Assembly: GCA_014529385.2 (NCBI GenBank)
Contig: CM043949.1
Coordinates: forward strand, 145,840,350-145,904,349
Length of the DNA: 64,000 nt
From: Adiantum capillus-veneris
Taxonomy: Eukaryota > Streptophyta > Polypodiopsida > Polypodiales > Pteridaceae
Reading direction: 5' to 3'
In this document: piece by piece, positions 10,031-20,945 of the stretch
Layout of the letters: every line of letters begins with the position of its first letter
Numbering within the stretch: position 1 is the first letter of the stretch
Translations under genes and position numbers: made by a program
The notes under the pieces: generated by a model
Told to the model about the DNA's origin: nothing
Databases searched by the model: none
Seen by the model: only the letters and a program-made list of their open reading frames with translations

Positions 10031-10878
10031 AGTGATTTCAGAGCTTTGGCCATTAGGGTGCAATTGAGAAATAGTCTATCTTATTTAGTATCTGTAGATT
10101 CTTACACTTGTATTTACTCTCTCCTAATAAGGTCTTAATTTATAATTCTAATATCCCCTATTTAAGGTGTATTTGCTAATAAGTTGATTTGGGTGCTGCC
10201 AATGCATCACTAATTTAGAGGCCCTCAACTTCATCTCTAATTCTTGAAAACCTTCATAATACACAGTTTGAAATTTCAGCTACCATTACTCATGCAATAG
10301 TGGGTTTTTGGTAATATCTCAACCAAGTTCACTAACTGTTGATTTGGCTAGCTCGACTTTTGTGACTAGCATCTTGGCATTACAACACGTAGCTTACGAT
10401 ATGTGCAATAGTGCACGTTATGGTTTCTCTCTCCTAGCAGATGCAAGCTAGCAAGTTACGAGCATCACTTGATTCACTGCACAAAGCCTAGCCTTGCCAC
10501 ATTTTTCCCACAAGCAAGCATCTTTAACGTGCAGTTGGAATCCAGTTAGAGAATAACCTGCAAATCTTTCAGCACTCAAACCTTACTCCTTGAAAATCTT
10601 GTGCAATAGCTCCTTCTCTCAAATACTTGATTCACAATTGTACTCAAGTCAGGGCTCAAGTACTCAGGCAACATCCCTTGATTCTCGATCCCTTCGCACG
10701 TAGTTACATATAGATCGACAACTCAGGGCCCTCTGTCCTCTTCGCACAAGCAGTAACCAATATCATCAGTCATTGAATTGACCCACCAAAAGAATTAGTG
10801 CAAGCCTCTTCAGTATGGATAACAAGAAGAAGCAAGATAGTTAAGATTTGTCAATCAGGCAGTTGTCAAAACACACAC

Positions 10879-10913
<35 letters not shown>

Positions 10914-12429
10914 TCGACATCTGAAGAAAAAAGCCACATTTGAGTGGTTTTTTGGGCTTTTCTCCCTCTCCAAGTGTCACAATGAGGCATGCGAATATTC
11001 TTTTTTTAGGTTTTTGTGGCTTTGAACGCATTGGAGGTGTCAAAAGCTTCAAATTATGCCATTAGATGATAGTTTTGTGAATTTAATTTTATTTCAATGA
11101 TGATGAAAGACATTTTGAATGAGCGACGCCTATATCATGAAAAAGACACTTGCATTGAATGAAAGGGTGACCATTCTCAACAATTATGAAGTTTTAAATA
11201 AGTAGGCGATACCTTTTCATATTTTTGATAATATTAGTCAATTTTTTTACGTCACGTTGGCTCTTCTCTCATTGGAAGAGCCCTCCAAATGACCTTAGAA
11301 ATATGGAATAAAAAGTATGAAAACATAGCTTGAAATTTTCTTGAATGCCCATCCCATTCATTTTTCAAGCCTATGAAATTAATTTTTTGAGAACAATAGT
11401 AGCACTTTTTTGTACCAACTTTTTATGGGAGTAATTCTATATCATTTTAGGCTTAAACATTGATTAAAATAAGTGTGGAAAATACTTTGATTAGCATTCA
11501 TACATCCTCAAAATGATTTCTTGATGTACCTTCCAAATTGTTTGCAATAGTTCTTTGCAAATTGATAAATTAAAGGACCATCGTTTCATAGTACCAAAGC
11601 AATGTTAGAAATTTATAAAAAATCCTTGACCAATATCTTCCTATGCTTAATTATCTTTACTTTTGCCAACACATCATTAAAAGCCTTCTTCTTTCGAAAT
11701 CTTGCCACAAAGGCATTATTCAAGTTGTCATAATTAGCAAATCTGAATATCAAGAAATCCCTTGGACCATTTCATTGGTAGCACTTTACCTTCCAAGGTA
11801 GCCTAAATTTGTTATTGTTTCTTCATGCTTGCATACATTCTCCACTGCCTGTCTTATTTTTGGAGGACATGGTCTTGTTTCTCTTTTTGGTCGAATGGGC
11901 CGAATTGATGTTCAAGTTTGTTATTTGTTGATTTGCCTACGTTATAATTGGTAATGTACTTTGTCATCAAGGTCTTCGCCTCTATCAAAATGGAACAAAG
12001 AATAGCTATCTTTCACAATAGTTGGTGCTACTCTTTTTTTTAATATATCTAGGCATTCCTCTTACTTTGAGCACCTAGGATATTCTCTCACCAAATAATC
12101 TTGTGTGGGTTCTAGCTACTTTGTCCACTCAAAGTCTAGTATTAACCACTTTCAGTTGTAGTTTTTCAACAAGAAACAGCCCAAGATCTTTCTATGACTT
12201 CTCATTCAATCCTAGTGATTGAGCATCTAACCCAAATGAATCCATGTGCTCTAGAGTATCCTTCGTGGGTGGCTGTCTCTCAAGCTATTGGTTTGGTGTT
12301 GTACATCAGTACTAGTCTCCTTGATGCCTCTTCAATCACACATTCTCTTTATCTCTCAATTACAACATGTTACTGAACGTGCCGCATGTCACTTTTGTAT
12401 CCCTTCTTCTTGAGAGTACGGAAGCGAAG
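10031..12429. other. decayed retroelement sequence, no intact gene
   Basis: This is low-GC sequence without a convincing open frame. It holds a (CA)n run (about 10869-10911). On the minus strand near 11590-11760 a broken reading gives a Gag-like string (NLNNAFVARFRKKKAFNDVL), hinting at an old gypsy Gag. The short open frame at 12194-12376 has no features I recognise. Confidence 0.4.
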
Positions 12430-12443
12430 AAGATTCTTTAGAA
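12430..12443 (+). repeat. LINE target site duplication, left copy
   Basis: AAGATTCTTTAGAA occurs here and again at 35105-35118, directly after the poly-A tail of the LINE. Fourteen bases is a normal L1-type duplication length. The pair fixes both ends of the LINE despite 22.7 kb between them. Confidence 0.88.
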
Positions 12444-12499
12444 CTTAATACAAGCTCATCACCGATGGTATTATTCATCATCGAATTTTTCACTCACTG

Positions 12500-12930
12500 C
12501 TACTATCCCGCCCCCACCCCCTACGTTGCCTCGCGCTGCACACCCCCCCCCCCCGCCCGCCCCCGCCCCCGTGCTCCATCCCCCTCGCTCCAGCCCCGGC
12601 CGACGTTGCTCCCTCTCCCTCTCCTCTCCGAGTTGCCACTCCCGCTGGCTGCCTCCCTGCCCGCCCACTGTCCTCAGCCCCCGCTGCCCCCCCTTGCGTT
12701 GCACTTGCCCCTACCCCTGCCCGACCGTCCTCACCCCCCGCTGCCCCTTACTCTGCTACCCGCTGCCCTCACCCCCGCTTGTTGTGCTACCTATCTCGAC
12801 CTCTCCCGTCTCTCTGCAATCACTGAACCCCTCCTCCCCCGCGCCCCGCTCGTGGCTCATTTCTTTTTTGCACGTCGGGGTTTCTCCTGTCGATTGGCTC
12901 TTGCAGTGCTAGCTCTTTGACAGTGCTTGC
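12500..12930 (+). other. C-rich low-complexity 5' region of the LINE
   Basis: The sequence is almost entirely C and T with runs such as CCCCCCCCCCCC near 12541-12556. Open frames here encode only Pro/Leu/Ser-rich low-complexity peptides and are not considered genes. The position before ORF1 makes it the 5' untranslated region. A similar C-rich tract lies at 14035-14165. Confidence 0.7.
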
Positions 12931-12992
12931 CGGGGTCCCTTTGCAGAAGATTTGCTTTACTCTCTCTTTCTCCACCACAGCAATAGACACAA

Positions 12993-13866
12993 ATGGAGGC
13001 TCAAGCTCTGCCACAGAAGGACTTCACTGAAGCCCCTTCGCCGGACCCCGTTGAGCCCACCATTCGACTTGCTCTATCACCGACAGAGAAAGCGAGCCTA
13101 GCTGCAGGGGTAGAGGGGCTACAGGCGACGCCTACAGGCGACTTCTGTCATCTGCAAGATCCTCGGTACGAGACCCAACATAGGAGAGCTGCGTGATCTT
13201 CTCTAGGCCCGCCTTCTCGTAGAGGTGGGAAAGATCTTGGACGTTCAGATCCTCGGATGAGGCTACTACCACATCAAGTTTGAGACCCCCGAGATGGCAT
13301 CCAAGGTCATGGCCATGAGTCCATTGACCATCCGAGAAGCTCGAGCCCACTTTCGACAATGGAGACATGGTTTTGACCCTACTTCGGATGTTTTGGTAGA
13401 GCAAGCACACATCCCCATCTCCGTCTGCTTTCCTGGTTTACGAAGGGACCTACCTATCACTTTTGTCAAGGATAGGCTCAGCGATTGGGACTCCTGGAGA
13501 CACCTCGAGGACAGCCTCAGTAGCTACCAAGGCGGCCGGCATTCCCTAAGTTCGCGTTCTTGTCAGGGACACTCACACTCTCCCGAAGGTCATTCTTCTG
13601 CCTCGGGTGAGTGGGAGTTGGTTTCGATAGAGCGTGGAGTATTCGAGCCTCCCGAACTAGTGCTTCATTTGTCGACAGATGGGCCATCTATTGAAGGCCT
13701 GTCCACGGAGGAGGCCTCGACATACACCACAGACTCAGCCCCAACCTGCAAGGGCTGGCTAGCAGCCACAGACAAAGACACAGAACACATACAGTGCCAC
13801 CTTCGGAGCATGGGGCTCCAGCAGAGGAGAGATGGAAACAGGTTTGTGATCGACGACGGTAAGTGA
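12993..13866 (+). pseudogene. LINE ORF1 (DUF4283-type RNA-binding protein), broken
   Basis: The likely start is the ATG at 12993 (MEAQALPQKDF). After a frame change near 13150 the second frame reads VICKILGTRPNIGELRDLL, then a TAG, ARLLVEVGKILDVQILG, a TGA, and GYYHIKFETPEMASKVM onward to 13866. The order 'GYYHIKF...MASKVMAMSPLTI...WRHGFDP...' followed by a hydrophobic P-x-S-V-C-F-P-G-L stretch matches DUF4283, the N-terminal domain of plant LINE ORF1. The protein would bind the LINE RNA. Stops at about 13229 and 13258 and at least one frameshift make it inactive. Confidence 0.75.
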
Positions 13867-14904
13867 GACAGCCCGACACTCAGAGTGGTCCTCAGGCACC
13901 TGCCTAGCAGTAGTGGGTTTCCACGGGGAACCGTTTCAATCCTCTTGAGTAGGATGAGGTCCCTGTTCTAGCCCCTACCTCAGCTTCACCCTCGATAGCC
14001 CCTCCTCCCTCAGAGTTTCCCTCCTCCTAATCATCTCCCCCCCCCCTGCCTCTTGCTCCCGCCACCTCTCCCCCTTGCACCTCTACCTCTACCGCTCCCC
14101 CTCGCCCCTCTTCTTCCCCTCTTCCCCCTGCTCCTACACCCCCCCCCCCTTCCCGCTCCAGTTCCACAGTCGACGCAGGGGGTAGGGCCAGCTCTGGCTA
14201 GTAGGAGATCTCTTGGAATCACATTTTCCATGAGTCGGTTTGCGAGAGAGGGACAGTCTTTCTTGCGACCCCTTCTATAGGTATAGACGTCTCCCTTTGT
14301 AGTAGTCCCTTGTGGTCTGACAAGATTCGACATTCGGCACTGATGGGACTTCTTTCACTACGACTTTACTCGTTTTCTCGGCGACCCCTCAGCAGACCAT
14401 GTGGGAGCCTGCTTTAGGGTTCATGTTCTGTTCCTTGCAGCTAGGGGGATAGAGTCCTTGGACTCAGCGTATGGCTTCTCTTTTCCCCTTTGCGGTAGGG
14501 ACCAGACTGAGTGGACTCTCGACTCAGTGTTGGAGTGGTTGCATACACAGGTCCTAGAGTTCTCTTACCACATGGGAGACCGGGGAGTCACAGACATGCT
14601 TCAGACTTTGTGCCCATTGGCCAAGTTTTCAGTGACCCCTCTAGATAAAGCAGGATGTAGACACATTGTGGTTCACTTCTTTTGCTAATACGCAATTCTT
14701 GCCATGCTATGTACACATTTATGAGGACTTCTGGACAGAGGAGGTTGCTTTACATACGGCTCAATCTACTTGGGCTTGGGCCAGGCACTCATTGTAGGCA
14801 CACCTATCTAGAGGACGCTCGAATGTGGATTACTCTCCATCCAAGCCAGCCTCGAAGGTAGCACGTTTAGCTGTTCCGGCAACATCTTTTCTCTCTCGCT
14901 CCCC
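13867..14904 (+). pseudogene. probable distal LINE ORF1 and inter-ORF region
   Basis: This stretch lies between the DUF4283 part and the ORF2 start. It holds a C-rich low-complexity tract (14035-14165) and an open frame at 14401-14688 without recognisable domains, likely the distal ORF1. The bases just before ORF2 (14825-14904) are similar to 50125-50206, where another LINE relic sits. Confidence 0.5.
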
Positions 14905-15857
14905 ATGAGGATGGTCTCATTGAACGTGTAGGGACTTGGTGGGCCCCAGTTTCAGCGTGGACTTTTACCATGAGCTACTGTCAGCAGAGCCTCAGACAGA
15001 GCATCAGGATGCATGCAAGGAGCATGTAGGGAGCAGGTGTGGGCACAGATGCCTTGCCTTGTGACTCAGAAGATGCATCAGAGGCTTGAGCTACCACTTC
15101 AACTTGAGGAGTTACACATGGCTCTTAGTGCACTTCGCGGTGGTAGCTATCCAGGTGAGAATGGCTTGACTCCTAGTTTTTTCTTGGAGTACTGGGACAT
15201 GCTTGGCCCAAATCTCTGTAGTGCTTTCTATTACATTTTGCACACAAGAGAGATGCCTAACAGCTTGAGTGAGGGTCTGATCTACCTCATTCCCAAGGAG
15301 GGTGGCTCCTTGGATGAGATTCGACAGTGGCGCCCCATCACCATCCTCAACGTTCAGCCTACAGAATTGTTGCCAAGGCTCTGAGTTTGAGGATCTAGCC
15401 TCTTCTAGAGAGACTTATACATAGGACTCAGACATGTTTTGTCAAGGAGCACAGTATCCTTGACAACATCTTTACTTTTTGGGAGGCTTCTTCCTTAGCG
15501 CGGCTTCCTGGTGAGGATCTGGTGATTCTTCTTCTCGATTTTGAGAAGGCCTATGACAGAATTGACTGGGACTTTTTGGAGGGCACTCTACGCAGGATGT
15601 GCTTCTCAGATGCTTGGATCAGAGGGGTGTCAGCTTTGTACAGATGAGCACACAGTCAGGTAATTTTGTCAGGAGGTAGAGGTGATTGTTTCATGCTCAC
15701 ACGTTCGGTCAGACAGGGCTGCCCTCTTGCCCCCTTCCTCTTTCTATTCTATGTTGAGGCGATGAGCAGGTTTTTGGTGTCGCAACAAGTTGGTTTACGG
15801 GGCCTAGCACTCCCTATTCGGAGGGACGAGCTACTGGACACTAAGTTTTCTTACGAC
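14905..15857 (+). pseudogene. LINE ORF2, endonuclease start and N-terminal RT
   Basis: ATG at 14905 starts MRMVSLNV, the standard beginning of a plant LINE endonuclease, followed by a TAG and GLGGP. Soon after (about 14960) the sequence jumps to the region before the RT, so nearly all of the endonuclease is missing. RT motifs follow in changing frames: LEELHMALSALRGGSYPGENGLTPSFF, WRPITILN, VILLLDFEKAYDRIDW (catalytic Asp) and RQGCPLAPFLFLFYVEAM. The frame is cut within the next catalytic motif, at FSYD, by the CACTA element. Stops, frameshifts and the deletion make this copy dead. Confidence 0.88.
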
Positions 15858-16030
15858 CACTACAAAAAAAGGGGGCCTTCAACGCAGGTTTCGATGCACA
15901 CTGTCGAAAAAACCATCGATATACACGTCCCTACAAAAACGTCGCTATATGCGTCGATATACGCGTCGAAAGGTAATATTATCGATGCCTATTTCGACGG
16001 GCTTAGCGACGCATACAGCGACGACCATAA
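15858..16030. promoter_or_regulatory. CACTA left end with subterminal repeats
   Basis: After the CACTACAAA terminus, variants of CGTCGATATACGCGTCGAAA, TCGATGC and GCGACG recur on both strands. In En/Spm-type elements such motifs bind the element's regulatory protein. Matching variants lie at the right end. Confidence 0.7.
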
Positions 16031-16289
16031 CAGAAAAAAAAATCTTGGGAAGAGGACAGGCAGCCTGGCCTGTGCCCAGTGAAAAGATGGACACAGCCAC
16101 AGCCAAACTGCCTGTCCTCTATCCAAGAAAGCGAGCAGCACCAAAATCAACCGTGCTCCTACAGAAATTTCGGCAGAGTTCCCTTCTTTTTTACATAAAC
16201 TTTTCAAAAAAAACCATATCATGTATACGCCTCCTACATGCTATCCATGTAGGATCTCACATGAGATTTAAGGCCAATGAAAGAAATGA

Positions 16290-16625
16290 AATGAACTTTG
16301 TGCAAAACCATAACCAACTTAAAACCATAACCATAATGAACTTAATTTGTGCAAAACCATAACCAAATTAAAAGCATAACCGGCCATAACCATATTGATC
16401 AAAACCATAATTCAGATAACCATAACCATAAACAAAACAATAACCATAAGCATAACCAGAAAGTTAAACATAACCATAAACAAAACAATAACCATAACCA
16501 TGTCGATCTATACAAGAATAGGAGAAATAACCATGTCTATACAATGACAATGACAATAACCATAACCATAAGGAAAACAATAACCATAACCATGTCTGAA
16601 CAATAATCATAACCATATATGTCTA
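16290..16625 (+). repeat. degenerate AACCAT hexamer array
   Basis: The hexamer AACCATA / AACCAT recurs dozens of times with variants (AACAATAACCATAAGCATA). The frame 16349-16606 that runs through it encodes only Asn/His-rich repeats and is not regarded as a gene. Confidence 0.8.
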
Positions 16626-16999
16626 TACAAAAAAGAGACACAGAAGTGTATTTGTGTCTCACAAAGCATATATATAAAATCCACTCATGACTAGACGTCA
16701 CAACCTGCACATAGAACAAGTCACAAAATTAGTATTGATATTACTTCACATATACTTATTTAATTAAATCAACTCACACATATTAACGTCTCACCTGGCA
16801 CTAGGATCGTATGACCCCCAAGGTGTCCGAGGTGTGGCAGGAGGTGTGTCGAGAGGTGTGCCTGGGTAGGACGGCGGTCGTGAGCGAGGAGGGGTCAAAG
16901 CATCTGTGGACCCTCCTCCACAACAACCACCACCTCCACCTGACGATCACTGAGATCGGCGAGTGCGTCTGTGCTGCGGAGATGAGGACATACCCACCT

Positions 17000-17280
17000 T
17001 TGCCGCACCCCTAGGTGTCAAAGCGTCCGTGATGGGAGACCTCGCAGGTGTCATACCCGTAGGCGTCCCCCCCCCCATAGGCGTCCCTCCCTCCATAGGC
17101 GTCCCCCCCCATAGGCGTCGGACCCTCGGGTGTGAAGCCCGGAGGCGTAGTACCCGTGCCTATGGCTATCCATTATTGAGACGCCTTTGCCATCTGATTG
17201 GGTGTCATCTGTGTGATGAAGCCCATAAATGCATCTGCACTCATAGAAGCGGGATCTAGAAATTGGTCTGCCATACTAAA
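17000..17280 (-). pseudogene. possible second CACTA gene start, Pro/Gly-rich
   Basis: On the minus strand a polypyrimidine tract and CAG (about 17285) precede ATG at 17274, reading MADQFLDPASMSADAFMGF and then a stop at about 17174. Beyond it lies a degenerate repeat of GGGACGCCTATG units (17035-17125) encoding Pro/Gly-rich peptides. CACTA elements often carry a second, regulatory gene downstream of the transposase, and this fits the position. The evidence is positional and weak. Confidence 0.3.
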
Positions 17281-17381
17281 GTCCTGCACAAAGAAAGTGA
17301 AATAAAGCATCCGAACACCTTTGTTTAAATTAACTTTAAGCTTAATTTTAAATCAACGTCTTCACACAAACACTTATAGGC

Positions 17382-17795
17382 CTAGGCCTCGACGAGTGAG
17401 GCATCATCGATAAGATCTTGCACCGTATCATCGTCTATCTCTAATTGCAGACATACCTCTGTCCCAACTCGTTCTGGTAGACTGTCTTCATCCATTGCAT
17501 CTTGTTTGTAGCGCATTGCTCCACACTTAGGACATGACAGAAAATCTGCGAATTCATTGCGAAAAAGAATGCAATCATTTGGACATGCATGAATCTTGTT
17601 GTAGTTCAAAGCCAACTGAGGTCAATAGTTACTTTGCGTCTGGCCTGAAGGGGGACATTTCATTGCCAGCCGAGAGAAGCTTCTCCTGCAACAACCTGTT
17701 TAAGCCACATTAAATTAAAAAGATCTCCAAGCACGTCACCGTTGCAATCGGAAAATATCTTTTGTAAATTACATACCTAACACATCGACAACCCG
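17382..17795 (-). pseudogene. TNP2-type transposase fragment (second part)
   Basis: Reading leftward, a GTATGT...AAACAG intron-like stretch (17776 to about 17704) leads to LLQEKLLSAGNEM and, after a frame change, LNYNKIHACPNDCILF and CPKCGAMRYK. The CPNDC...CPKCG cysteine pattern is characteristic of the TNP2 transposase N-terminal half. The frame ends at 17382, where the long TNP2 catalytic region should continue but does not. The N-terminal part of the same gene is found 6.4 kb away at 24175-24653, on the far side of LTR element E. Confidence 0.8.
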
Positions 17796-17796
17796 T

Positions 17797-19811
17797 TGTC
17801 GAGAAATGAGCGGTCTTGTTGGGAAAGCACCGTGCTTATGGCTGTGAGAGTTTGTGAGAGAACCCAACAAAAACTATATGAAGGAATTAAACCATAGATG
17901 CCATGAAGACTAGGGTTTGGAAAGAAGTGCTATCAAAGAAGACCCACTCTTTCTCTCTTGCACTCACACACACAAAGAAAGAACACAATAGAGAATGTCA
18001 AAACAACACAAAGATGAGTCATCAAGGCTATGGTCATATAGTATCATGGGTAGTATGAAAGGGTTAATAGATGAGTTAATGGCATTCAATCTTGGCTGAC
18101 CAAATAGGCTACGAATTGTTCTTTGGAATTGTAGCTTTGTGCTTACCGTAGTATATATATTTTGTCTAGTGATTGGGATTAATTGTGTGTACAAATCCTC
18201 TTGGTTCATAGCAAGATAACTACGCTTACATCAAAAGAAAAATTATAGTCTATGACAGGTAGTATGATGGGATCCGGTGATAGAAGTATTTCATTGAGCC
18301 TTTCTAGGCCAAAGAGAAACACTATACGTTGTTGAAAGTGTATTTTACGGCTAATCCATACGTTAATTTTAATAGATTTTACAGAGTGAAAGCGATAGAA
18401 ATTATCATCATGTGGGTTATTCATCTAGGATAGTATGTGAGAAATGTAGATATGAGAGAAGTGAAGAGATGAAAAGTTTCCCTCCCAAGCCCTATTCTTG
18501 CCCGTAGGCAATAAGGATACTGCAGGGAGAGATGTACCTATAGCAAAGAGAACCTAAAATTTGTAGAGAGGATGAATTACTAAGAGTGAGAGAGATAGAT
18601 TTGGTTAAGGAGATAATATTATATATATATATATATATGTTGGATTAGAGATGAAAAAGAAAACAACAAGAAATCAAGAAAACATCGATGTAGAACACAT
18701 CTTACTTGACAAACCCTTTGGCACCATTATTGATGGAGAGAGAAGAAGAGGGGAGAACTCCACTTTGATTGATACGCCAAGTGCAAGACCTTCTTTGATT
18801 AGAGTTGATCTTCCAAGGATAGCGTACAAGAATGGCTAGTCTTCCTCTAGGAGAAAGTGTAGGCTTGGGCTTATGTTAATGGCTAAGTACAATTAGGCAT
18901 TACTACTCACTCCCTCAAGAATTCCTCTCATCAATGGCTTGAATGCTTGAGTTCTTTTCAAGGAAGAAAAGGTCCCCTTTTATAGGTGAAGGGAACCCCC
19001 AAGGGTTTCCACAAGAAGAGAGGAGCCAGTGTGAACAGAAATTGGAAAAGTTGGAAATGAGTTGTCCCTGCATGATGTGGGCAGACTGGGGTCCAGTGTT
19101 TTGATCATATCTCCTCAACCGTGGCTCCAAATTATAAAAAAGTAAAAATATGGGCAGAAACTTCAGCTCATTAGCTACGATTGTCATTTTAAAATCATTG
19201 TCCAATTCGGATTGGAACCTTGTGTAAAAAATTCATCAAAATAGGGTCCTTTTCTGGCAGCAAAAGTCTTCCCGTGGTCCCCTTAGCCTAGACTTTCATT
19301 TAATTCCAAAGGACACCTCATGCCATATGAAAGCATGACATTGCTCCTTGACAAAGTTTTGTAATCATGCTTGCCCAATAATGCATTAAAATAAGTGTAT
19401 CTTTGAAATCATGCCACCTAGTGTCCCACTAGGATTTGATTCCCTCCTAGTAGCTATTTAAAAGAAATATAAGAAAAGTATAAAAAATACATAGAATATA
19501 TATATTGGAGTTTACCCTAGATATAGGATCTAGCTAGGGTGTGAGCTGATAATGAGATAGTAGAAATAAAGAATCAATGCTTTTTGCCCCAAGTTAAAGA
19601 GGCGGAGCTGTTGACGCTTTTCCCATAGTATTTTTTTATGGTAAAGTAAGAATAGGTTACCCTTGAGATAAATAATACGATGAGATAGAAGGCTTAATAT
19701 TATACTTAAATATGTATATGTACATTATAGGAAAGATAATTATGTATCTAAAAAATTACAAGATAGATCTTGTAGCATGCGTTCCCACTATGTACGTGTC
19801 ACAGCACGATA
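17797..19811 (-). repeat. 3' LTR of element E
   Basis: This is the left LTR, bordered on its right by the minus-strand polypurine tract (19812-19824). It is near-identical to 22165-24174. A minus-strand TATA box (TATAAAA, 18978-18984) probably marks the promoter. A (TA)n run lies near 18618-18640. Small open frames in it are shared by both LTRs and have no recognisable product. Confidence 0.9.
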
Positions 19812-19821
19812 TCCACCCCCT

Positions 19822-20871
19822 CTAAACCTGCACATCCTCCGGCATGTGCCAACCTGATGGTAACTTGTGAAAGCAATTTGTATCCCCTGTCATCCCATGA
19901 CCTCCTCCAGGATCATATGGGTAACTCAAGAACTTGTATTGTACTAAGCATTGAGATTCTCCGCATCTTTTAATTTCTCTCGGATCAAAAGGAATTGTTA
20001 TATACATCTGTCTCCAAAACATCTGTAACAAATCTCCATTATGCGCAAAATCTTCATGACGTAGAGACATAAGTTCCTCATCCTCCTCTTTAAAAAACAC
20101 TTCCAGGCTTCCTGTAATATACTTGAAAGATTTTTGAAACTGCACTTCAACCTTTTCACCTACCTCTAAATCCATATGTATCTCTTTCGCATAGAATTCT
20201 GAATCTGCATCTTCATTCTCAAAAGAATCCTCTAGATAGACTTTCTCAACATTGAGAGAAACCTCAGAAATATGCATGGTAAACCTCTCATCAATTCTCT
20301 CAACTTTTACCAAATACCTCTCCAACTTTACATCATAAAACTTTGCATACCTCTCAAATATGGTGTCTAATTCCCTTTCCAAATCATCCTGGTAGGTATG
20401 CTCCCTGTCACTTGTAACCAACTGCACAAAAACCTCCTTGGAGTTAGTCTCTGACACAATATCTTCACCTCTTATTCTTTTTTGACCCATCCCTAAATTA
20501 TCTTCAACTGAATCATGTCTCCACTCATCTAGGGAGAACCCTTCTTCATTACATGACTCTGATGTCAGCATAGAGCTAGCATCCTCTTCTTGCTTCAAGG
20601 CATCACCATGTATACCCTTCCTATCCATAGCAGATAGATGCTCACAAACCTGCTTGCAATTTATACCCTGTGACACAAGACCTAAATCCCTTTTATGTCT
20701 CAGATATTGTTTGCATACCTGCATGCAATCGAATTTCTTAGAACCCTGTATAGTAGGTACTTTATGGCAAGCATCTTTATTTGCATCTTCACACGGATAA
20801 GAAATATCACCCCAATCACAGACCATATCCGAAGAGGTTTCTTGCTCTTCTACTCTATCCTCTAATGTCAC
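19822..20871 (-). CDS. acidic protein of element E, distal half
   Basis: This is a 349-codon frame ending just before the polypurine tract. It opens right after a TAG and has no ATG for the first few codons (the first triplet is GTG), so it may be the continuation of the 389-residue frame after a stop and frameshift rather than a separate gene. The product is strongly acidic and rich in Asp, Glu and Met. It carries CMQVCKQYL and CKQVCEHLS pairs near residues 49-80 and ends with a Gly/Pro/His-rich tail (YDPGGGHGMTGDTNCFHKLP). I do not recognise a domain; no protease DSG, RT YxDD or integrase motif is present. Its place suggests an element-borne structural or accessory protein. Confidence 0.6.
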   Translation of the reverse strand: MTLEDRVEEQETSSDMVCDWGDISYPCEDANKDACHKVPTIQGSKKFDCMQVCKQYLRHKRDLGLVSQGINCKQVCEHLSAMDRKGIHGDALKQEEDASSMLTSESCNEEGFSLDEWRHDSVEDNLGMGQKRIRGEDIVSETNSKEVFVQLVTSDREHTYQDDLERELDTIFERYAKFYDVKLERYLVKVERIDERFTMHISEVSLNVEKVYLEDSFENEDADSEFYAKEIHMDLEVGEKVEVQFQKSFKYITGSLEVFFKEEDEELMSLRHEDFAHNGDLLQMFWRQMYITIPFDPREIKRCGESQCLVQYKFLSYPYDPGGGHGMTGDTNCFHKLPSGWHMPEDVQV

Positions 20872-20945
20872 TTCAACCTATATAGCATAACCATAGCTTC
20901 ATCTGCAGAACCCCAATCCTCATGCAGAGAATCTGCATCTGTCAT

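Noticed and set aside
12465-12920. Overlapping Pro/Leu-rich open frames of 128 and 151 codons
   Set aside because: They only translate the C-rich 5' region of the LINE and have no complexity or homology.
18651-18839. 62-codon frame also found at 23019-23207
   Set aside because: Its conservation is explained by being inside both LTRs of element E; there is no independent evidence of coding.
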